DNA of 64,000 nt from Campylobacter showae (GCF_900699785.1 NZ_LR535679.1:1984001-2048000), one strand, 5' to 3'. Counted from the first letter of the stretch, positions 18,716-28,495 are shown. Translations and numbers: made by a program. Notes: generated by a model from the letters alone, not told the origin.

Positions 18716-19912
18716 CTACTCATTCCTGAGCGTCTCAAGCACGTTTATCTGCGCGGCTTTTTTGGCCGGATAAAACGACGAAAACGCCACGATAACGACC
18801 GCCCCGACCAAAATCATAACAAGATCGATCAAAGATAACTCCATAGGAAGCTTCGCGCTGCCGTAGACGTCGGCCGGCAAATTTACGATATCAAAGCTAC
18901 CGAGCAACCACACGCCAAAGAGTCCGAGCACGAGCCCAAACACTATCCCGCCTCCGCCTATCGTGGCGCCGAGAGCAAAAAAGCTCTTTTTTATCTCGGC
19001 CTTGCTAGCACCGAGTGAGAGCAGTAGCGCGATCTCTTGGCGGCGGTTCATGACGGTCATGAGTAGCGAGCTTACGATATTTAGCGAGGCAACCAGGATG
19101 ATGAGCATCAAAACGATGAAAAGCGCGCGCTTTTCGAGCGCCAAAGCAGAGAAAAAGTTGCCGTTTTGTTGCCACCAGCCGATAGCTTTTTGTCCTAGGC
19201 GTAGCTCGCGCGAGATCTTTTTGATGTCGGTAAACGGATCGTCTGAAAACACGTGTATACCGTCAAATTTGCCCTCATCGTACTCAAGTATCTTGCGTAG
19301 CGCCTCGACGCTCGTGTATAGATAGCTTTTATCGTAGGCCACTAGCCCCGAGCTAAACGAGCTCACGACATCAAAGCGCTTCATTTTAGGCGTTAGCGCA
19401 AAACCGCTCGGATCGTTTTTAGTAAAAATGAGCGTGAGTTTGTCGTTTTCGTTTATCATCATCTCGTTTTTGACGCCTTGACCTACGAGCAGGCCATATC
19501 CGTCTAGTTCTCGGTCCTCAAGACCTGCCGCCACGACAGAGTTTATCTGCTTTTCGTCGGCCGAATTTACGCCAAAAAGCAGTCCGCCCTCGAAGCTATT
19601 TGCCCCCTTTATGATAACTTGACTCATGATATATGGGCTAAATTTGAGATTCGGAAACTTTTGTTTTAGTTCGCTAACATCGCTCTCGTCGATGTTGCCG
19701 CGTATGGCGGAGAGGATCGTGATCGGGTAGTTCATGGTAAAAAGTTTGCGCTCAAACTCTTTGTCAAAGCCGTTCATGATCGCCATCGCGACGATGAGCA
19801 CCATGAGCCCGACGCCGACGCCCAGAAAAGCCAAAAGCGCTGAAAGCATGATAAATGGCTGGGTTTTATCAAACCGTAGATATTTAAAAAGTAGATATTT
19901 GGTTAGGCTCAT
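18716..19912 (-). CDS. LolC/LolE-family ABC transporter permease
   Basis: This 398-residue inner-membrane permease has the MacB/FtsX-like layout: one N-terminal helix (about 20-45, LLAFLGVGVGLMVLIVAMA), a large periplasmic domain, and three C-terminal helices from about 275. SLLMTVMNRRQEIALLLSLGAS is the conserved coupling segment. LolCDE releases lipoproteins from the inner membrane to the carrier LolA, whose gene is nearby at 22830, so a lipoprotein-release role is likely. The ATPase LolD is not in this window. It lies 242 bases downstream of secA on the same strand, beyond a terminator. Confidence 0.88.
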   Translation of the reverse strand: MSLTKYLLFKYLRFDKTQPFIMLSALLAFLGVGVGLMVLIVAMAIMNGFDKEFERKLFTMNYPITILSAIRGNIDESDVSELKQKFPNLKFSPYIMSQVIIKGANSFEGGLLFGVNSADEKQINSVVAAGLEDRELDGYGLLVGQGVKNEMMINENDKLTLIFTKNDPSGFALTPKMKRFDVVSSFSSGLVAYDKSYLYTSVEALRKILEYDEGKFDGIHVFSDDPFTDIKKISRELRLGQKAIGWWQQNGNFFSALALEKRALFIVLMLIILVASLNIVSSLLMTVMNRRQEIALLLSLGASKAEIKKSFFALGATIGGGGIVFGLVLGLFGVWLLGSFDIVNLPADVYGSAKLPMELSLIDLVMILVGAVVIVAFSSFYPAKKAAQINVLETLRNE

Positions 19913-20096
19913 TTGATTTTCCGTTGTTTAAATTTGGGCTTTGGTTTGCTCGCTACTTTTGCGTCGCTCTGTCTTGTTTAAATTTGCGCCGAGGCGAGTT
20001 TAAAATTTAAATCGTCTATCTGCGCAAATTTGACGCCAAATTTTAAAACCGCTTGCAAAATCTAGGCGCTTTAAATTTACGACTTCGCGCCGCTAT

Positions 20097-20140
20097 AAAA
20101 AACGGCGGCTAACTTAAATACTAAATTTAGCAAGCCGCCG
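20097..20140 (-). terminator. Rho-independent terminator of secA
   Basis: On the minus strand CGGCGGCT pairs with AGCCGCCG (8 bp, perfect) around a 22-base loop and is followed directly by TTTTTT. It starts 15 bases after the secA stop. Confidence 0.75.
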
Positions 20141-20154
20141 CCAAAACTCCAAAG

Positions 20155-22740
20155 CTAAATTTTATCCCAATCCTCCGCAAAAGCTCCTTTTTTCGGGCCG
20201 CTTTTGCCATGGCAGTCTTTGTATTTTTTACCGCTTCCGCACGGGCACGGGTCATTTCTGGATACTTTTTTACCAGGCTTTTCTTCGCTCTCGGGCGCGC
20301 TAGCAGCCTCAGTATCTTGCGCTTCATGCGGCACAGACTCGGTAGGCTCGGAGAAGCTTAAGCGCACGGCCGTTAGCAGCTTTATGCTTTCAAATTTGAT
20401 GCGGCTAACGAGCTCCATAAAGAGGTTAAAGCTCTCTTTTTTATACTCGGTGAGCGGATCTTTTTGGTTGTAGCCGCGCAGTCCGATGCCGGTTTTTAGG
20501 ATATCCATCTGGTATAGATGCTCGCGCCACGCGGTATCTAGCACTTGTAGGCAAAGCACCTTTTCTAGGTATTTGCGCTGATCTTCGCCTATGACGCCCA
20601 TTTTTTCCTCGTAGTCGGACTCAAATTTAGCCGTTATCTTCTCGGCAAGCTCGGCGTAGTCGAGATCTTTTAGCTCGTCAGGCTGCATTAGCGCGCCGTT
20701 TGAGATTATCACGGAGCTTAGTTTTTCGAGGTTATACTCGCTCTTTGGCTCGCCTGCGTAAATTTCAGCCTGGGCTAGCAGGTGCTCGACGAATTCGGCG
20801 CGATTTTGTTTGATCTTTTCGCCGACTTCAAAATTCGGATCAAGCAGCTCGTTTCTAAATTTATACACGGTTTTTCGCTGCTCGTTTGCGACGTCGTCGT
20901 ACTCGAGGATATGCTTTCGCGCTTCAAAGTGCAGGCTCTCGACCTTTTTTTGCGCATTTTCGACAGCTCTAGTGACCATTTTCGAGTCGATGCTTTCACC
21001 CTCTTCGATACCAAGGCGCGTCATTATCGCCTTTATGCGGTCGCTGCCGAATATTCGAAGCAAATTATCCTCAAGGCTTAGGTAAAAGCGGCTAACTCCG
21101 GGATCGCCCTGGCGTCCCGAGCGGCCTCGTAGTTGGTTGTCGATACGGCGGCTTTCGTGTCTTTCGGTGCCGATGATGTATAGACCGCCTAGGTTTCGCA
21201 CCTCGTCGTCGATACGGATGTCTACGCCGCGTCCGGCCATATTCGTAGCGATCGTAACCGCTCCGCGAGCGCCGGCTTGAGCGATGATCTCGGCCTCTTT
21301 TTCGTGATTTTTAGCGTTTAGCACGGAGTGCGGGATCTTTTCTTTTACGAGCAGGTTGTGTAGCTTTTCGCTCTTTTCGATCGAGGCGGTGCCCACGAGT
21401 ACGGGCTGACCGCGGTCGTGAGCCTTTTTGATCTCGTCGATCACGGCTTTAAATTTCTCGTTTTCTGTTTTGTAGATAAGATCGTTGTTGTCTTTTCTGA
21501 TAACAGGCACGTTTGTCGGGATCGATACGACGTCAAGCTTGTAAATTTGCGAAAACTCGGTCGCCTCCGTCTGCGCCGTACCCGTCATGCCCGATAGTTT
21601 TTTATAAAGCCTAAAGTAGTTTTGAAACGTAATATCCGCTAGCGTTTGGCTCTCTTCTTGTATCTTTACGCCCTCTTTGGCCTCTAGCGCTTGGTGCAAG
21701 CCCTCGCTAAATCTTCGTCCTTCGCTAAGACGCCCCGTAAATTCGTCGACGATGACGACTTGCCCGTCGCGAACGACGTAGTGAACGTCTTTTTCAAAGA
21801 GGTTGTGCGCCTTTAGAGCTTGGTCTAGGTGGTGGCTCAAAATCGCGTTTTCCATGTCGTAGAGATTTGCCACGCCAAAGAGCTTTTCAGCCTTTGAGAT
21901 GCCTTCTTCGGTGATCGCTATCGTGCGGTTTTTCTCATCGACGGTAAAGTCGCCGGTGGCTTTTTCTTGCGGAGTCGCAGGCGGTTCGCCGCGCTTCATC
22001 TGGCGCGCGACTTCGTTTGCTTTGATGTAACCGTCTAGCGTGCGGTTTGTAGGGCCTGAGATGATGAGCGGCGTTCTAGCCTCGTCGATGAGGATACTAT
22101 CGACCTCGTCCACGATGACGAAGTTGTGCTCTCTTTGCACCTTGTCTTTGAAATCCATTTTCATATTATCGCGCAGGTAGTCAAAGCCGAATTCGTTATT
22201 CGTGCCGTATGTGATGTCGCTGTCGTATGCGGCTTTGCGCGCCGAGTCGTCGTATTCGCCGCCTAGTATCACGCCGACGCTAAGGCCTAGAAATTTATAA
22301 ATTTCGCCCATTTGCGTCGCGTCGCGTTTGGCGAGGTAGTCGTTTACCGTCACGACGTGTACGCCCTTGCCGCTCATCGCGTTTAGCACGACGGGTAGGC
22401 TTGCTACGAGGGTTTTACCTTCGCCCGTTTTCATCTCGGCGATCTTACCGTCGTTTAGTACCATGCCGCCGATTAGCTGAACGTCGAAATGGCGCATATT
22501 TAGCGTCCTTTTACCGACCTCGCGCACGATGGCGAACACATCGTCCAGCAGCTCATCCTGACTCTTTTCGCCGTTTTGCACTTGCGCTTTAAATTCGTTA
22601 AATTTAGCCTTCAGTTCATCATCGCTCATCGCTTGATACTTGCTCTCGAGCGAGTTTATGTAAGCGACTCGTTTGAAATATTTTTTTACTTCCCTGTCGT
22701 TTTTCGTGCCGAATACCTTCTGCATAAACGCCGTTATCAT
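20155..22740 (-). CDS. secA: preprotein translocase ATPase SecA
   Basis: This 861-residue motor drives preproteins through Sec[11 protein letters not shown] (residues 103-110) is Walker [18 protein letters not shown] holds the DEVD-type Walker B, and [11 protein letters not shown] and [10 protein letters not shown] are later helicase motifs. The C-terminus carries the zinc-binding SEC-C tail [14 protein letters not shown], which binds SecB or membranes in other species. The length is normal. The TAAAAT-type box at 22773-22778 (minus) may be its -10 box, and a clear terminator follows. It diverges from lolA. Confidence 0.98.
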   Translation of the reverse strand: MITAFMQKVFGTKNDREVKKYFKRVAYINSLESKYQAMSDDELKAKFNEFKAQVQNGEKSQDELLDDVFAIVREVGKRTLNMRHFDVQLIGGMVLNDGKIAEMKTGEGKTLVASLPVVLNAMSGKGVHVVTVNDYLAKRDATQMGEIYKFLGLSVGVILGGEYDDSARKAAYDSDITYGTNNEFGFDYLRDNMKMDFKDKVQREHNFVIVDEVDSILIDEARTPLIISGPTNRTLDGYIKANEVARQMKRGEPPATPQEKATGDFTVDEKNRTIAITEEGISKAEKLFGVANLYDMENAILSHHLDQALKAHNLFEKDVHYVVRDGQVVIVDEFTGRLSEGRRFSEGLHQALEAKEGVKIQEESQTLADITFQNYFRLYKKLSGMTGTAQTEATEFSQIYKLDVVSIPTNVPVIRKDNNDLIYKTENEKFKAVIDEIKKAHDRGQPVLVGTASIEKSEKLHNLLVKEKIPHSVLNAKNHEKEAEIIAQAGARGAVTIATNMAGRGVDIRIDDEVRNLGGLYIIGTERHESRRIDNQLRGRSGRQGDPGVSRFYLSLEDNLLRIFGSDRIKAIMTRLGIEEGESIDSKMVTRAVENAQKKVESLHFEARKHILEYDDVANEQRKTVYKFRNELLDPNFEVGEKIKQNRAEFVEHLLAQAEIYAGEPKSEYNLEKLSSVIISNGALMQPDELKDLDYAELAEKITAKFESDYEEKMGVIGEDQRKYLEKVLCLQVLDTAWREHLYQMDILKTGIGLRGYNQKDPLTEYKKESFNLFMELVSRIKFESIKLLTAVRLSFSEPTESVPHEAQDTEAASAPESEEKPGKKVSRNDPCPCGSGKKYKDCHGKSGPKKGAFAEDWDKI

Positions 22741-22801
22741 TTTTAGCCTTTTTAAATTTTGTTAAAGCTTGGATTTTAACATTTTATTATTTAAACTTAG
22801 C

Positions 22802-22807
22802 TAGAAT
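22802..22807 (+). promoter_or_regulatory. possible -10 box of lolA
   Basis: TAGAAT lies 22 bases before the lolA ATG, with an AAAGGAAA ribosome site between. It is in the short divergent gap with secA. Confidence 0.4.
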
Positions 22808-22829
22808 TTCGCCCGATAAAGGAAAATAT

Positions 22830-23342
22830 ATGAAAAAAATTTTAGCATTTTTGCTCTTTTGCGCCTCGGCTTTCGGAGTTACGTTAAATTTCGTCACGCT
22901 TCAAAGCGACTTCGTGCAAACAATCACGAGCGAGAACGAAACGGTTGATTATTTCGGTAAATTTTACGCAAAAAGCAACAACCGCGCCTACTGGATCTAC
23001 GAGCGCCCGACGCCTAAAAAAATCTACTTTGATAAAAACCGCGTCGTCGTGATCGAGGATGCGCTCGAGCAAGCGATCATCTCTAAATTTGAAAAGGCGC
23101 CCAATTTGATCGACGTCGTTAGAAACGCGGTTAAGATCACCGACACGCTCTACAAGGCCAAATACGACGGCGTAGAGTACCTAATCACCGTCAAAAACTA
23201 CATCCCGACAAGGATCGACTATGAGGATAAGCTCGGCAACAAGATCAAAATCACGCTGAGCAATACCAAAAAAGATTTTAAGATAAGCGATGATTTGCTG
23301 ACGCCGGTGATACCGTCGTATTATGACGTTATAAACCAATAA
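22830..23342 (+). CDS. lolA: outer-membrane lipoprotein carrier LolA
   Basis: This 170-residue periplasmic carrier takes lipoproteins from LolCDE to the outer membrane. The signal peptide MKKILAFLLFCASAFG is followed by LQSDFVQTITSENETVDYFGKFYAK, the typical LolA opening in which a strand of substrate-contact residues begins, and NRAYWIYERPTPKKIYFD. The length is short but normal for campylobacters. It is divergent from secA and near a LolC/E-type permease gene. A second LolA-like protein occurs in the polyene cluster at 63145. Confidence 0.88.
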   Translation: MKKILAFLLFCASAFGVTLNFVTLQSDFVQTITSENETVDYFGKFYAKSNNRAYWIYERPTPKKIYFDKNRVVVIEDALEQAIISKFEKAPNLIDVVRNAVKITDTLYKAKYDGVEYLITVKNYIPTRIDYEDKLGNKIKITLSNTKKDFKISDDLLTPVIPSYYDVINQ

Positions 23343-23358
23343 ACTTTTAGCAAAAAGC

Positions 23359-23478
23359 GGCTTGTCTCGCGAGCGCTTTTTACGGAGTTTTAAAATTTTG
23401 GCTCGATGAACTACATGTTCTATCTTCGCCAAAATTTTACCGCACAACCCTAAAAATCATCTCGCGATACTTTGCCTT
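23359..23478 (+). repeat. dispersed repeat, copy B, with palindromic core 23391-23439
   Basis: It opens GGCTTGTCTCGCGAGCGC and ends ATCATCTCGCGATACTTTG, matching copy A at 13891-14012. The core arms TAAAATTTTGGC and GCCAAAATTTTA are perfect 12-base complements enclosing TCGATGAAC-5 bases-GTTCTATCTTC. It starts 17 bases after the lolA stop. The TCTCGCGA octamer occurs near both ends as a direct repeat. Confidence 0.7.
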
Positions 23479-23599
23479 ATCGTTTTACACTCAAAGTTTA
23501 AAAACTCAAATTTAATCAAATTTACAAATTTAGCCTCAAAATTTTATTCGCCGAGACCCGCATCTTGAAAATACAAATTTGACAAACAAAAATTAGTTT

Positions 23600-23725
23600 C
23601 TAAACCCCAGCGGCGCTTTGCTTGTAGAGCAAAGCTATGTCGCCACCTTGAACGTGCAGTGGGGTTAGAGAGGGCTTGGGAGAGGAAGGGGCGACGCTTC
23701 GTAAGTAGAATCCCCTTCCTCTCCC
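23600..23725. other. large structured element (nested and tandem hairpins)
   Basis: CTAAACCCCA (23600) pairs with TGGGGTTAG (23660) with one bulge; inside it GCTTTGCT pairs with AGCAAAGC and an outer GGCG with CGCC. Directly after, GGGAGAGGAAGGGG (23678) and CCCCTTCCTCTCCC (23712) are perfect 14-base complements around a 20-base loop. No open frame explains it. It lies between the convergent lolA and FliL-like genes. It could be an RNA, a terminator complex or a mobile-element remnant. Confidence 0.55.
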
Positions 23726-23832
23726 GAAAGAAAAAAGAAAAAGCTTAAATTTTACAAATTTGACTTTAAATTTGAATGTAAAATGATAAGGCGAACTGTT
23801 TTTTCGTCAGACGAGTGAGCGGACAGGTCGTC

Positions 23833-23861
23833 CGTTACCGAAGCCGACTTAGTCGGTAACG
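23833..23861. other. inverted repeat
   Basis: CGTTACCGA and TCGGTAACG are perfect 9-base arms around an 11-base loop, 35 bases from the stop of the minus-strand FliL-like gene. It may serve as a terminator on that strand, though no T run follows directly. Confidence 0.45.
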
Positions 23862-23895
23862 AAGTATGGCGGAAAAAGACAAGCCGTTATTAAAT

Positions 23896-24399
23896 TTACC
23901 GCTCTCCGAAGTCTTTACCAAAATCATCTATCTGATTTAAATCCATCGGTTTTAGCTGATTTTTATTTCCTCTAAGTATATCCTCGACCTGCTCTTTTTG
24001 CGATCTTTTAGAGCCTGTGGTTTTGACGTTTTTTAGCGCTTCAAGCAGCTCTTCGATGTTTGGTTCGCGCACGGTTTTTAGCGAGATGATGAGCACCTCG
24101 TCGATATCGACCGAGTGCTTTTTGGCGGTGTATTTAACCAGCGTGTCTTTAAATTTTTCCTTACCGAGCGAGGTTAGCAGATCCTCGACGTAAAAGCTGC
24201 CTATAACGACGTTTAGCGCGTCAAGTACGTATGCTTCGTTATCCGCGACGTCGCGCCCCTCTAGACGCAGGCTTACGCTTACTTTTTTGATCGAGCTTTT
24301 AGCGTCTCTGGAGTACAGATCGGTTTCAAAGTTGTCGATATTTAGCGTCTCGGCAAAGGCCATAACCGTGGCAAAAGCCAGCGCAAAAATCTTTTTCAT
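23896..24399 (-). CDS. periplasmic protein with FliL-like domain
   Basis: This 167-residue protein has a signal peptide (MKKIFALAFATVMAFA). The middle part (VSLRLEGRDVADNEAYVLDALNVVIG, then a LGKEKFKDTLVKY helix and EVLIISLKT strand) looks like the FliL/stomatin-like fold in which a helix pair precedes a final strand. Unlike true FliL there is no retained N-terminal membrane helix. A charged tail follows. The start overlaps the helicase gene by 4 bases (ATGA), so it is translated from the helicase operon, although no functional link is obvious. FliL relation is inferred by eye. Confidence 0.65.
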   Translation of the reverse strand: MKKIFALAFATVMAFAETLNIDNFETDLYSRDAKSSIKKVSVSLRLEGRDVADNEAYVLDALNVVIGSFYVEDLLTSLGKEKFKDTLVKYTAKKHSVDIDEVLIISLKTVREPNIEELLEALKNVKTTGSKRSQKEQVEDILRGNKNQLKPMDLNQIDDFGKDFGER

Positions 24400-25718
24400 A
24401 CGTCTTCCTTAATGTTTTCAAATTTGTTTTCAAGATAGAATTTCTCGACCTCCTCGTCTATTTTAACGACGCTTTGCAAATACTCTCTAAACGGCCGACT
24501 TTTGCCGTAAAATATCCTCAGCTTTTTTGGATCTATCGCCCGCGAGAGCGCGACGTAGAGCTGCCCGTTGGCAAAGATATGATTTAGGTCGCAGACTAAA
24601 TTTTCTATGCTCATGCCTTGGGATTTATGTATCGTGATCGCGTAGGCTAGCTTTAGCGGAAACTGCGTCAAAGACGCCCTCGCGCGCTCCTCGAGATGCT
24701 CGCCCGCCATCACAAACTCGCTCATGTCAAACCTCGCGCGCTCCACCTCGACGATCTCGCCGTTAGCTTTTTGCACGATGACGCTTTTTATCTCGCCGCC
24801 TTCTTTTAAAATTTGCATTATCTGTCCGCGCTCGCCGTTATAGTACTCGCCCCATTTATTTACGGTAAATATAACTTTCGCGCCGATTTTTATGTTTAAA
24901 ATTTCAGGCGCGTAGAGGTTTGCGATCCAACGATCCAGCGCGTTTTCGTTTAAATTTTCATCGTAAATTTCCACTAGCGCCTCGGCTCTTTCAAGCGGCG
25001 CGGATAGTTTAGAGAGCATCTTGTTATTTAGCTCGTCCGCTTCGTAATTTCGCCCAAAAAGCACGCTCGTATCGTCATCTACCTGCACGCTTGGCACGCG
25101 TAAATTTTCTATATAGGCAAACACCTCTTCGCTCAGCCGCCCGACGCGAAGCATGGATAAGATATCGTAAAATTTCTTATCTTTCGTACGTTTTGAGACG
25201 ACTAGCTCGATATTTTTAAACTCAAATTCATGCCACGAACTAGAGTTAAAAGCATAAAGAAATTTAAACAGCGAGTTGCCGTCATCTCCGTTTTTTCGTA
25301 CAGGCGGCAGCTGATAAAAGTCGCCCACGAGCATCACGCGCCCGACGAATCGCGAACTCATCAAGCGGTAATAAATCATATCCATGAGCCCCGCGCTGAT
25401 CATCGAGATCTCGTCTATCACGATGAGATCGCAGGCGTCTAGCATCTTTTTTAGTTCGCCGAGTTTCCCGCGTTGTTTGCGGTCGTAGCCGCGAAGCTCC
25501 TCAAGGCTTGAGCAAATGCCGAATTTAAAAAAACTATGTACGCTCACTCCACCGACATTTACCGCCGCGATGCCGGTGCTGCCCAGCACCACGACGTTTT
25601 TTAGCTCGCTTTTATAGTGCTTGATGACCGCTTGCGTGAGGTGGCTTTTGCCTACTCCGCCGCGCCCGGTGAGAAAAACATTTGATTTTTTTAATATTTC
25701 TAAGAGCTGATTTAGCAC
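24396..25718 (-). CDS. PIF1/RecD-like superfamily 1 DNA helicase
   Basis: This 440-residue ATPase has Walker A GRGGVGKS (18-25), Walker B DLIVIDEISMIS, a VGDFYQLPPV motif III, and the C-terminal UvrD-like motif LAYAITIHKSQGMS followed by LYVALSRA. These mark SF1B helicases of the PIF1/RecD2 type, 5'-3' translocases that act in replication and repair. It is shorter than eukaryotic PIF1 and lacks extra domains. The gene leads a two-gene minus-strand operon, divergent from the lipoprotein gene at 25769. Confidence 0.88.
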   Translation of the reverse strand: MLNQLLEILKKSNVFLTGRGGVGKSHLTQAVIKHYKSELKNVVVLGSTGIAAVNVGGVSVHSFFKFGICSSLEELRGYDRKQRGKLGELKKMLDACDLIVIDEISMISAGLMDMIYYRLMSSRFVGRVMLVGDFYQLPPVRKNGDDGNSLFKFLYAFNSSSWHEFEFKNIELVVSKRTKDKKFYDILSMLRVGRLSEEVFAYIENLRVPSVQVDDDTSVLFGRNYEADELNNKMLSKLSAPLERAEALVEIYDENLNENALDRWIANLYAPEILNIKIGAKVIFTVNKWGEYYNGERGQIMQILKEGGEIKSVIVQKANGEIVEVERARFDMSEFVMAGEHLEERARASLTQFPLKLAYAITIHKSQGMSIENLVCDLNHIFANGQLYVALSRAIDPKKLRIFYGKSRPFREYLQSVVKIDEEVEKFYLENKFENIKEDV

Positions 25719-25768
25719 AAATTTCCCTAACTTTTTGTAAAATTATAGCTTATTTTTAAGGAGCTAGA

Positions 25769-27838
25769 TTGAAATTTTATAAATTTATATTTTCCGTAGC
25801 GACGGCGTTAGCGATGCTGGGCGGCTGCGCGTCGTCAAAAGATACCCCGGGCGCGGTAAATTTAGAGGGTCAAGGCGCTAATACGGCGCCAGCATACGAC
25901 ATGCCCGAGGAGAGCTTGGACGAAAATTTAGGCCACATCAGCTATCTAAAATTTGACGTCGATCAAAATGTAAATGCGCTACCGATACTGCCTTTTGAAG
26001 CGCAAAGTAGCGGCGAAACGCTACTGCAAAAACGCTTTAACTCACTTGATCTAAAAGCGCCCTCAACCACTGCAAAAGACGCTTTTTGGGCGCTAGATTA
26101 CTATAAAAACACGTCAAAAAGGCAGTATTATTTCTCAAATATGCGCAAAATCCCGAACGAATGGTTTGAAAAAGTGCGAAAAAACGCAAGCGTAGAGAGC
26201 TTCGGCAAGGTTTCTTTGCCTGCGGTAACGACGGCAAACGCGAGATTGCGAAACATACCTACCGATGAAGCCGTACTTTATAATCCGGCACGCGCCGGCG
26301 AGGGACTACCGTTTGACTACGCTCAGCTATCTTTCGTCTCTATCGGATATCCGCTTTACGTTTCGCACTTTTCGGCAGACGGCGCGTGGGCATTTGTGGG
26401 TAGCGATAACGTCTGGGCCTGGATAAAATCGACCGAAATCAAAATTTTAAGCGCAGAGGCCGTGCAAGAGCTAAAAAATTCTAAATTTTTAAGCGTTATC
26501 AAAGACGAAGAACCCGTCTACGACAAAAACGGTAACTTTTTATTTTACGGACGCATAGGCGCGATTTTGCCGTTTCAAAGCGAGGATCAGTTTAAATTTT
26601 ACGGTAAAATCCAAACCCAAAGCGGGCTAAAAAACTACGAGATCTCAAAACAAAGCGCAAGCCGCTTTCCGCTTAAATTTAGCGACGAAAACGTAAGGGC
26701 GCTGGCGTCGTCGCTGCTCGGGCAAAGCTACGGCTGGGGCGGATTCGGCGGCAAGCGCGACTGCTCGCTGTTTTTGCAGGATTTCCTCGGTAGCTTTGGC
26801 GTGTGGCTACCCAGAAACTCAAAGGCGCAAGGCCAAATCGGCAAGGTCGTGAGCTTAGCAAATTTAAGCGCGGAAGAAAAACTACGCGTCATAAAAACGC
26901 AAGCCGTGCCGTATAGAACGCTATTTCACATGAACGGGCACATCATGCTCTACGCGGGTCTGCGCGGCGACGAACCGCTCGCCGTGCACGACGTCTGGGG
27001 CATCCGCACGAAAGATAACGGCAGAGCCATGATCGGCGGCGTGGCGATCACGACGCTAAAAATCGGCTCGGACGTAGCGGGAATCGATCCAAAACGCTTG
27101 CTGGTCTCGCGGATAAATTCGATGAATACCTTTGAGGTTGCTAGCGGCGAGGAGGCGTCGCGCGCGAAAAAATCGGCGATCGAAAAAGCCTACGGCGTGA
27201 AAATCGTCGGCAACGAGGTGATTTTTGCAGACGGCGCTAAGATCAAATTTGACGACGGCGAGGCAAAGGACACGGCGCATCTGCTAAATCTAGCCGACGT
27301 CGAGGATACTTTTGCGCAGCCTTATCTGCTCTTTAAGCCTTTGGCTCTACCTAGCAATGACGCGGGCAGATACCGAAACTACGAGCTTTTAGATAAAATT
27401 TACGGCGCGAGCGAGGCGGAAGTGAAGGCAAATTTAACCGACGTCGTTTGGCTAAAAAATCACGGCGGCAAAACGTTTAAATTTAACTCTAAAAACGGCG
27501 CGGCAGCGGCTCTGCAAGCCGTCTCAAACGAGCTTGACGCGCTAGCCCTGCAAAAGCCCGAGCTGCTAAAATTTCTTGACAATCCGTCGGGTACGTTTAA
27601 CTGGCGCGTGATCGAGGGCACCAAGCGCAAGAGCACGCACTCCTACGGCATCGCGATCGACATAAATACCGACAAGAGCGACTACTGGCGCTGGAGTAAG
27701 GACGGTAGCTACCGCAATCAAATCCCTGAGGAGATCGTGCGCGTTTTTGAAAAACACGGCTTCATCTGGGGCGGGCGCTGGGTTAGCTTTGATACGATGC
27801 ACTTCGAGTATAGACCGGAATTTGGGCATCTAAGATAA
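25769..27838 (+). CDS. lipoprotein with NlpC/P60 and M15 peptidase domains
   Basis: This 689-residue lipoprotein (MLGGC lipobox) appears to combine two peptidoglycan hydrolases. After an N-terminal stabilising region and SH3-like domains (to about 310) comes an NlpC/P60 domain with GQSYGWGGFGGKRDCSLFLQ, catalytic C332, and H391 in NGHIMLYAG. The C-terminal part has an M15 (VanY/D,D-carboxypeptidase-like) domain with HSYGIAIDINTDKSDYW and the final HFEYRP, supplying the zinc ligands. The start is TTG with AAGGAG 5 bases before. Expected role: trimming cross-linked peptides in the wall. The two-enzyme fusion is notable. Confidence 0.85.
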   Translation: MKFYKFIFSVATALAMLGGCASSKDTPGAVNLEGQGANTAPAYDMPEESLDENLGHISYLKFDVDQNVNALPILPFEAQSSGETLLQKRFNSLDLKAPSTTAKDAFWALDYYKNTSKRQYYFSNMRKIPNEWFEKVRKNASVESFGKVSLPAVTTANARLRNIPTDEAVLYNPARAGEGLPFDYAQLSFVSIGYPLYVSHFSADGAWAFVGSDNVWAWIKSTEIKILSAEAVQELKNSKFLSVIKDEEPVYDKNGNFLFYGRIGAILPFQSEDQFKFYGKIQTQSGLKNYEISKQSASRFPLKFSDENVRALASSLLGQSYGWGGFGGKRDCSLFLQDFLGSFGVWLPRNSKAQGQIGKVVSLANLSAEEKLRVIKTQAVPYRTLFHMNGHIMLYAGLRGDEPLAVHDVWGIRTKDNGRAMIGGVAITTLKIGSDVAGIDPKRLLVSRINSMNTFEVASGEEASRAKKSAIEKAYGVKIVGNEVIFADGAKIKFDDGEAKDTAHLLNLADVEDTFAQPYLLFKPLALPSNDAGRYRNYELLDKIYGASEAEVKANLTDVVWLKNHGGKTFKFNSKNGAAAALQAVSNELDALALQKPELLKFLDNPSGTFNWRVIEGTKRKSTHSYGIAIDINTDKSDYWRWSKDGSYRNQIPEEIVRVFEKHGFIWGGRWVSFDTMHFEYRPEFGHLR

Positions 27839-27853
27839 ATTTGACAGCGGTTT

Positions 27854-27894
27854 TAACGATAAATTTGGGCAAATTGGGCCCCAATTTATCGTTA
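27854..27894 (+). terminator. terminator-like hairpin after the NlpC/P60-M15 gene
   Basis: TAACGATAAATT and AATTTATCGTTA are perfect 12-base arms, extended by GGG/CCC inside, and followed by TGTTTT. The rest of the gap to 28171 is AT-rich and shows nothing else recognisable. Confidence 0.55.
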
Positions 27895-28171
27895 TGTTTT
27901 GGCTAGCAGTTAGGCGTCACTGTTTTTGTCGTCCGTTAAAATTTGGGTTCTAGCTGGCAATAGGCGGTTTGTAAATTTTAAATTTAATGCTAGCCTTACA
28001 GTAGCTCGCGTGTCAATTTTTTAGTTTAAGCAAATTTGACGAATTTGAGATTTTTTAAATTTCAAGCGGCAAAATTTCCAAAATCGCGCTAGAAATTTGA
28101 TATGCCCAAATTTATGACGGTGTTTACGCCGCTCGCCATCAACCTGATTCTAGCTACTTAATTTTACCGCC

Positions 28172-28495
28172 TTATATTACCGCGATCTCGATGCTTTTAC
28201 TTATAAACGCCCTTTGCAGCTTGCTTTCAAACATCCGCTTGATCCCGCTTCCAAATACGCAGTTACCCTTTTGCCAGGGGCGGCAGATCACGTTTCCTTC
28301 TTCGCCAGGGCTTAGGCAGACGCAGTTAAAATAACTCTTATCCGAAGCATTGTCCGAGACAAGGTAAACAAGCCCTCCATCGGGGATAAAATTTCCCTCC
28401 TCCAGCCCGCGCGGCGTGGACATTATCTTTATCGCCGCTCCGGCGTAAAATTTCGCGCCGTCCTTTATATCTTTAACGTTTATCCATTTGGCCAT
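28172..28495 (-). CDS. conserved small protein of unknown function
   Basis: This 107-residue protein lacks a signal peptide or membrane helix. It has two central cysteines (FNCVCLSPGEEGNVICRPW) and a third in KGNCVFGSG. I do not recognise the family. Its ATG lies within the 3' end of the DUF523 gene (23-base overlap), so the two are probably co-translated; the sharing of Cys-rich sequence may be coincidental. Confidence 0.65.
   Translation of the reverse strand: MAKWINVKDIKDGAKFYAGAAIKIMSTPRGLEEGNFIPDGGLVYLVSDNASDKSYFNCVCLSPGEEGNVICRPWQKGNCVFGSGIKRMFESKLQRAFISKSIEIAVI

Noticed and set aside
23600..23725. Integron attC site
   Set aside because: The outer arms look superficially like attC core pairs, but GTTAGAG does not fit GTTRRRY and there is no cassette or integrase.
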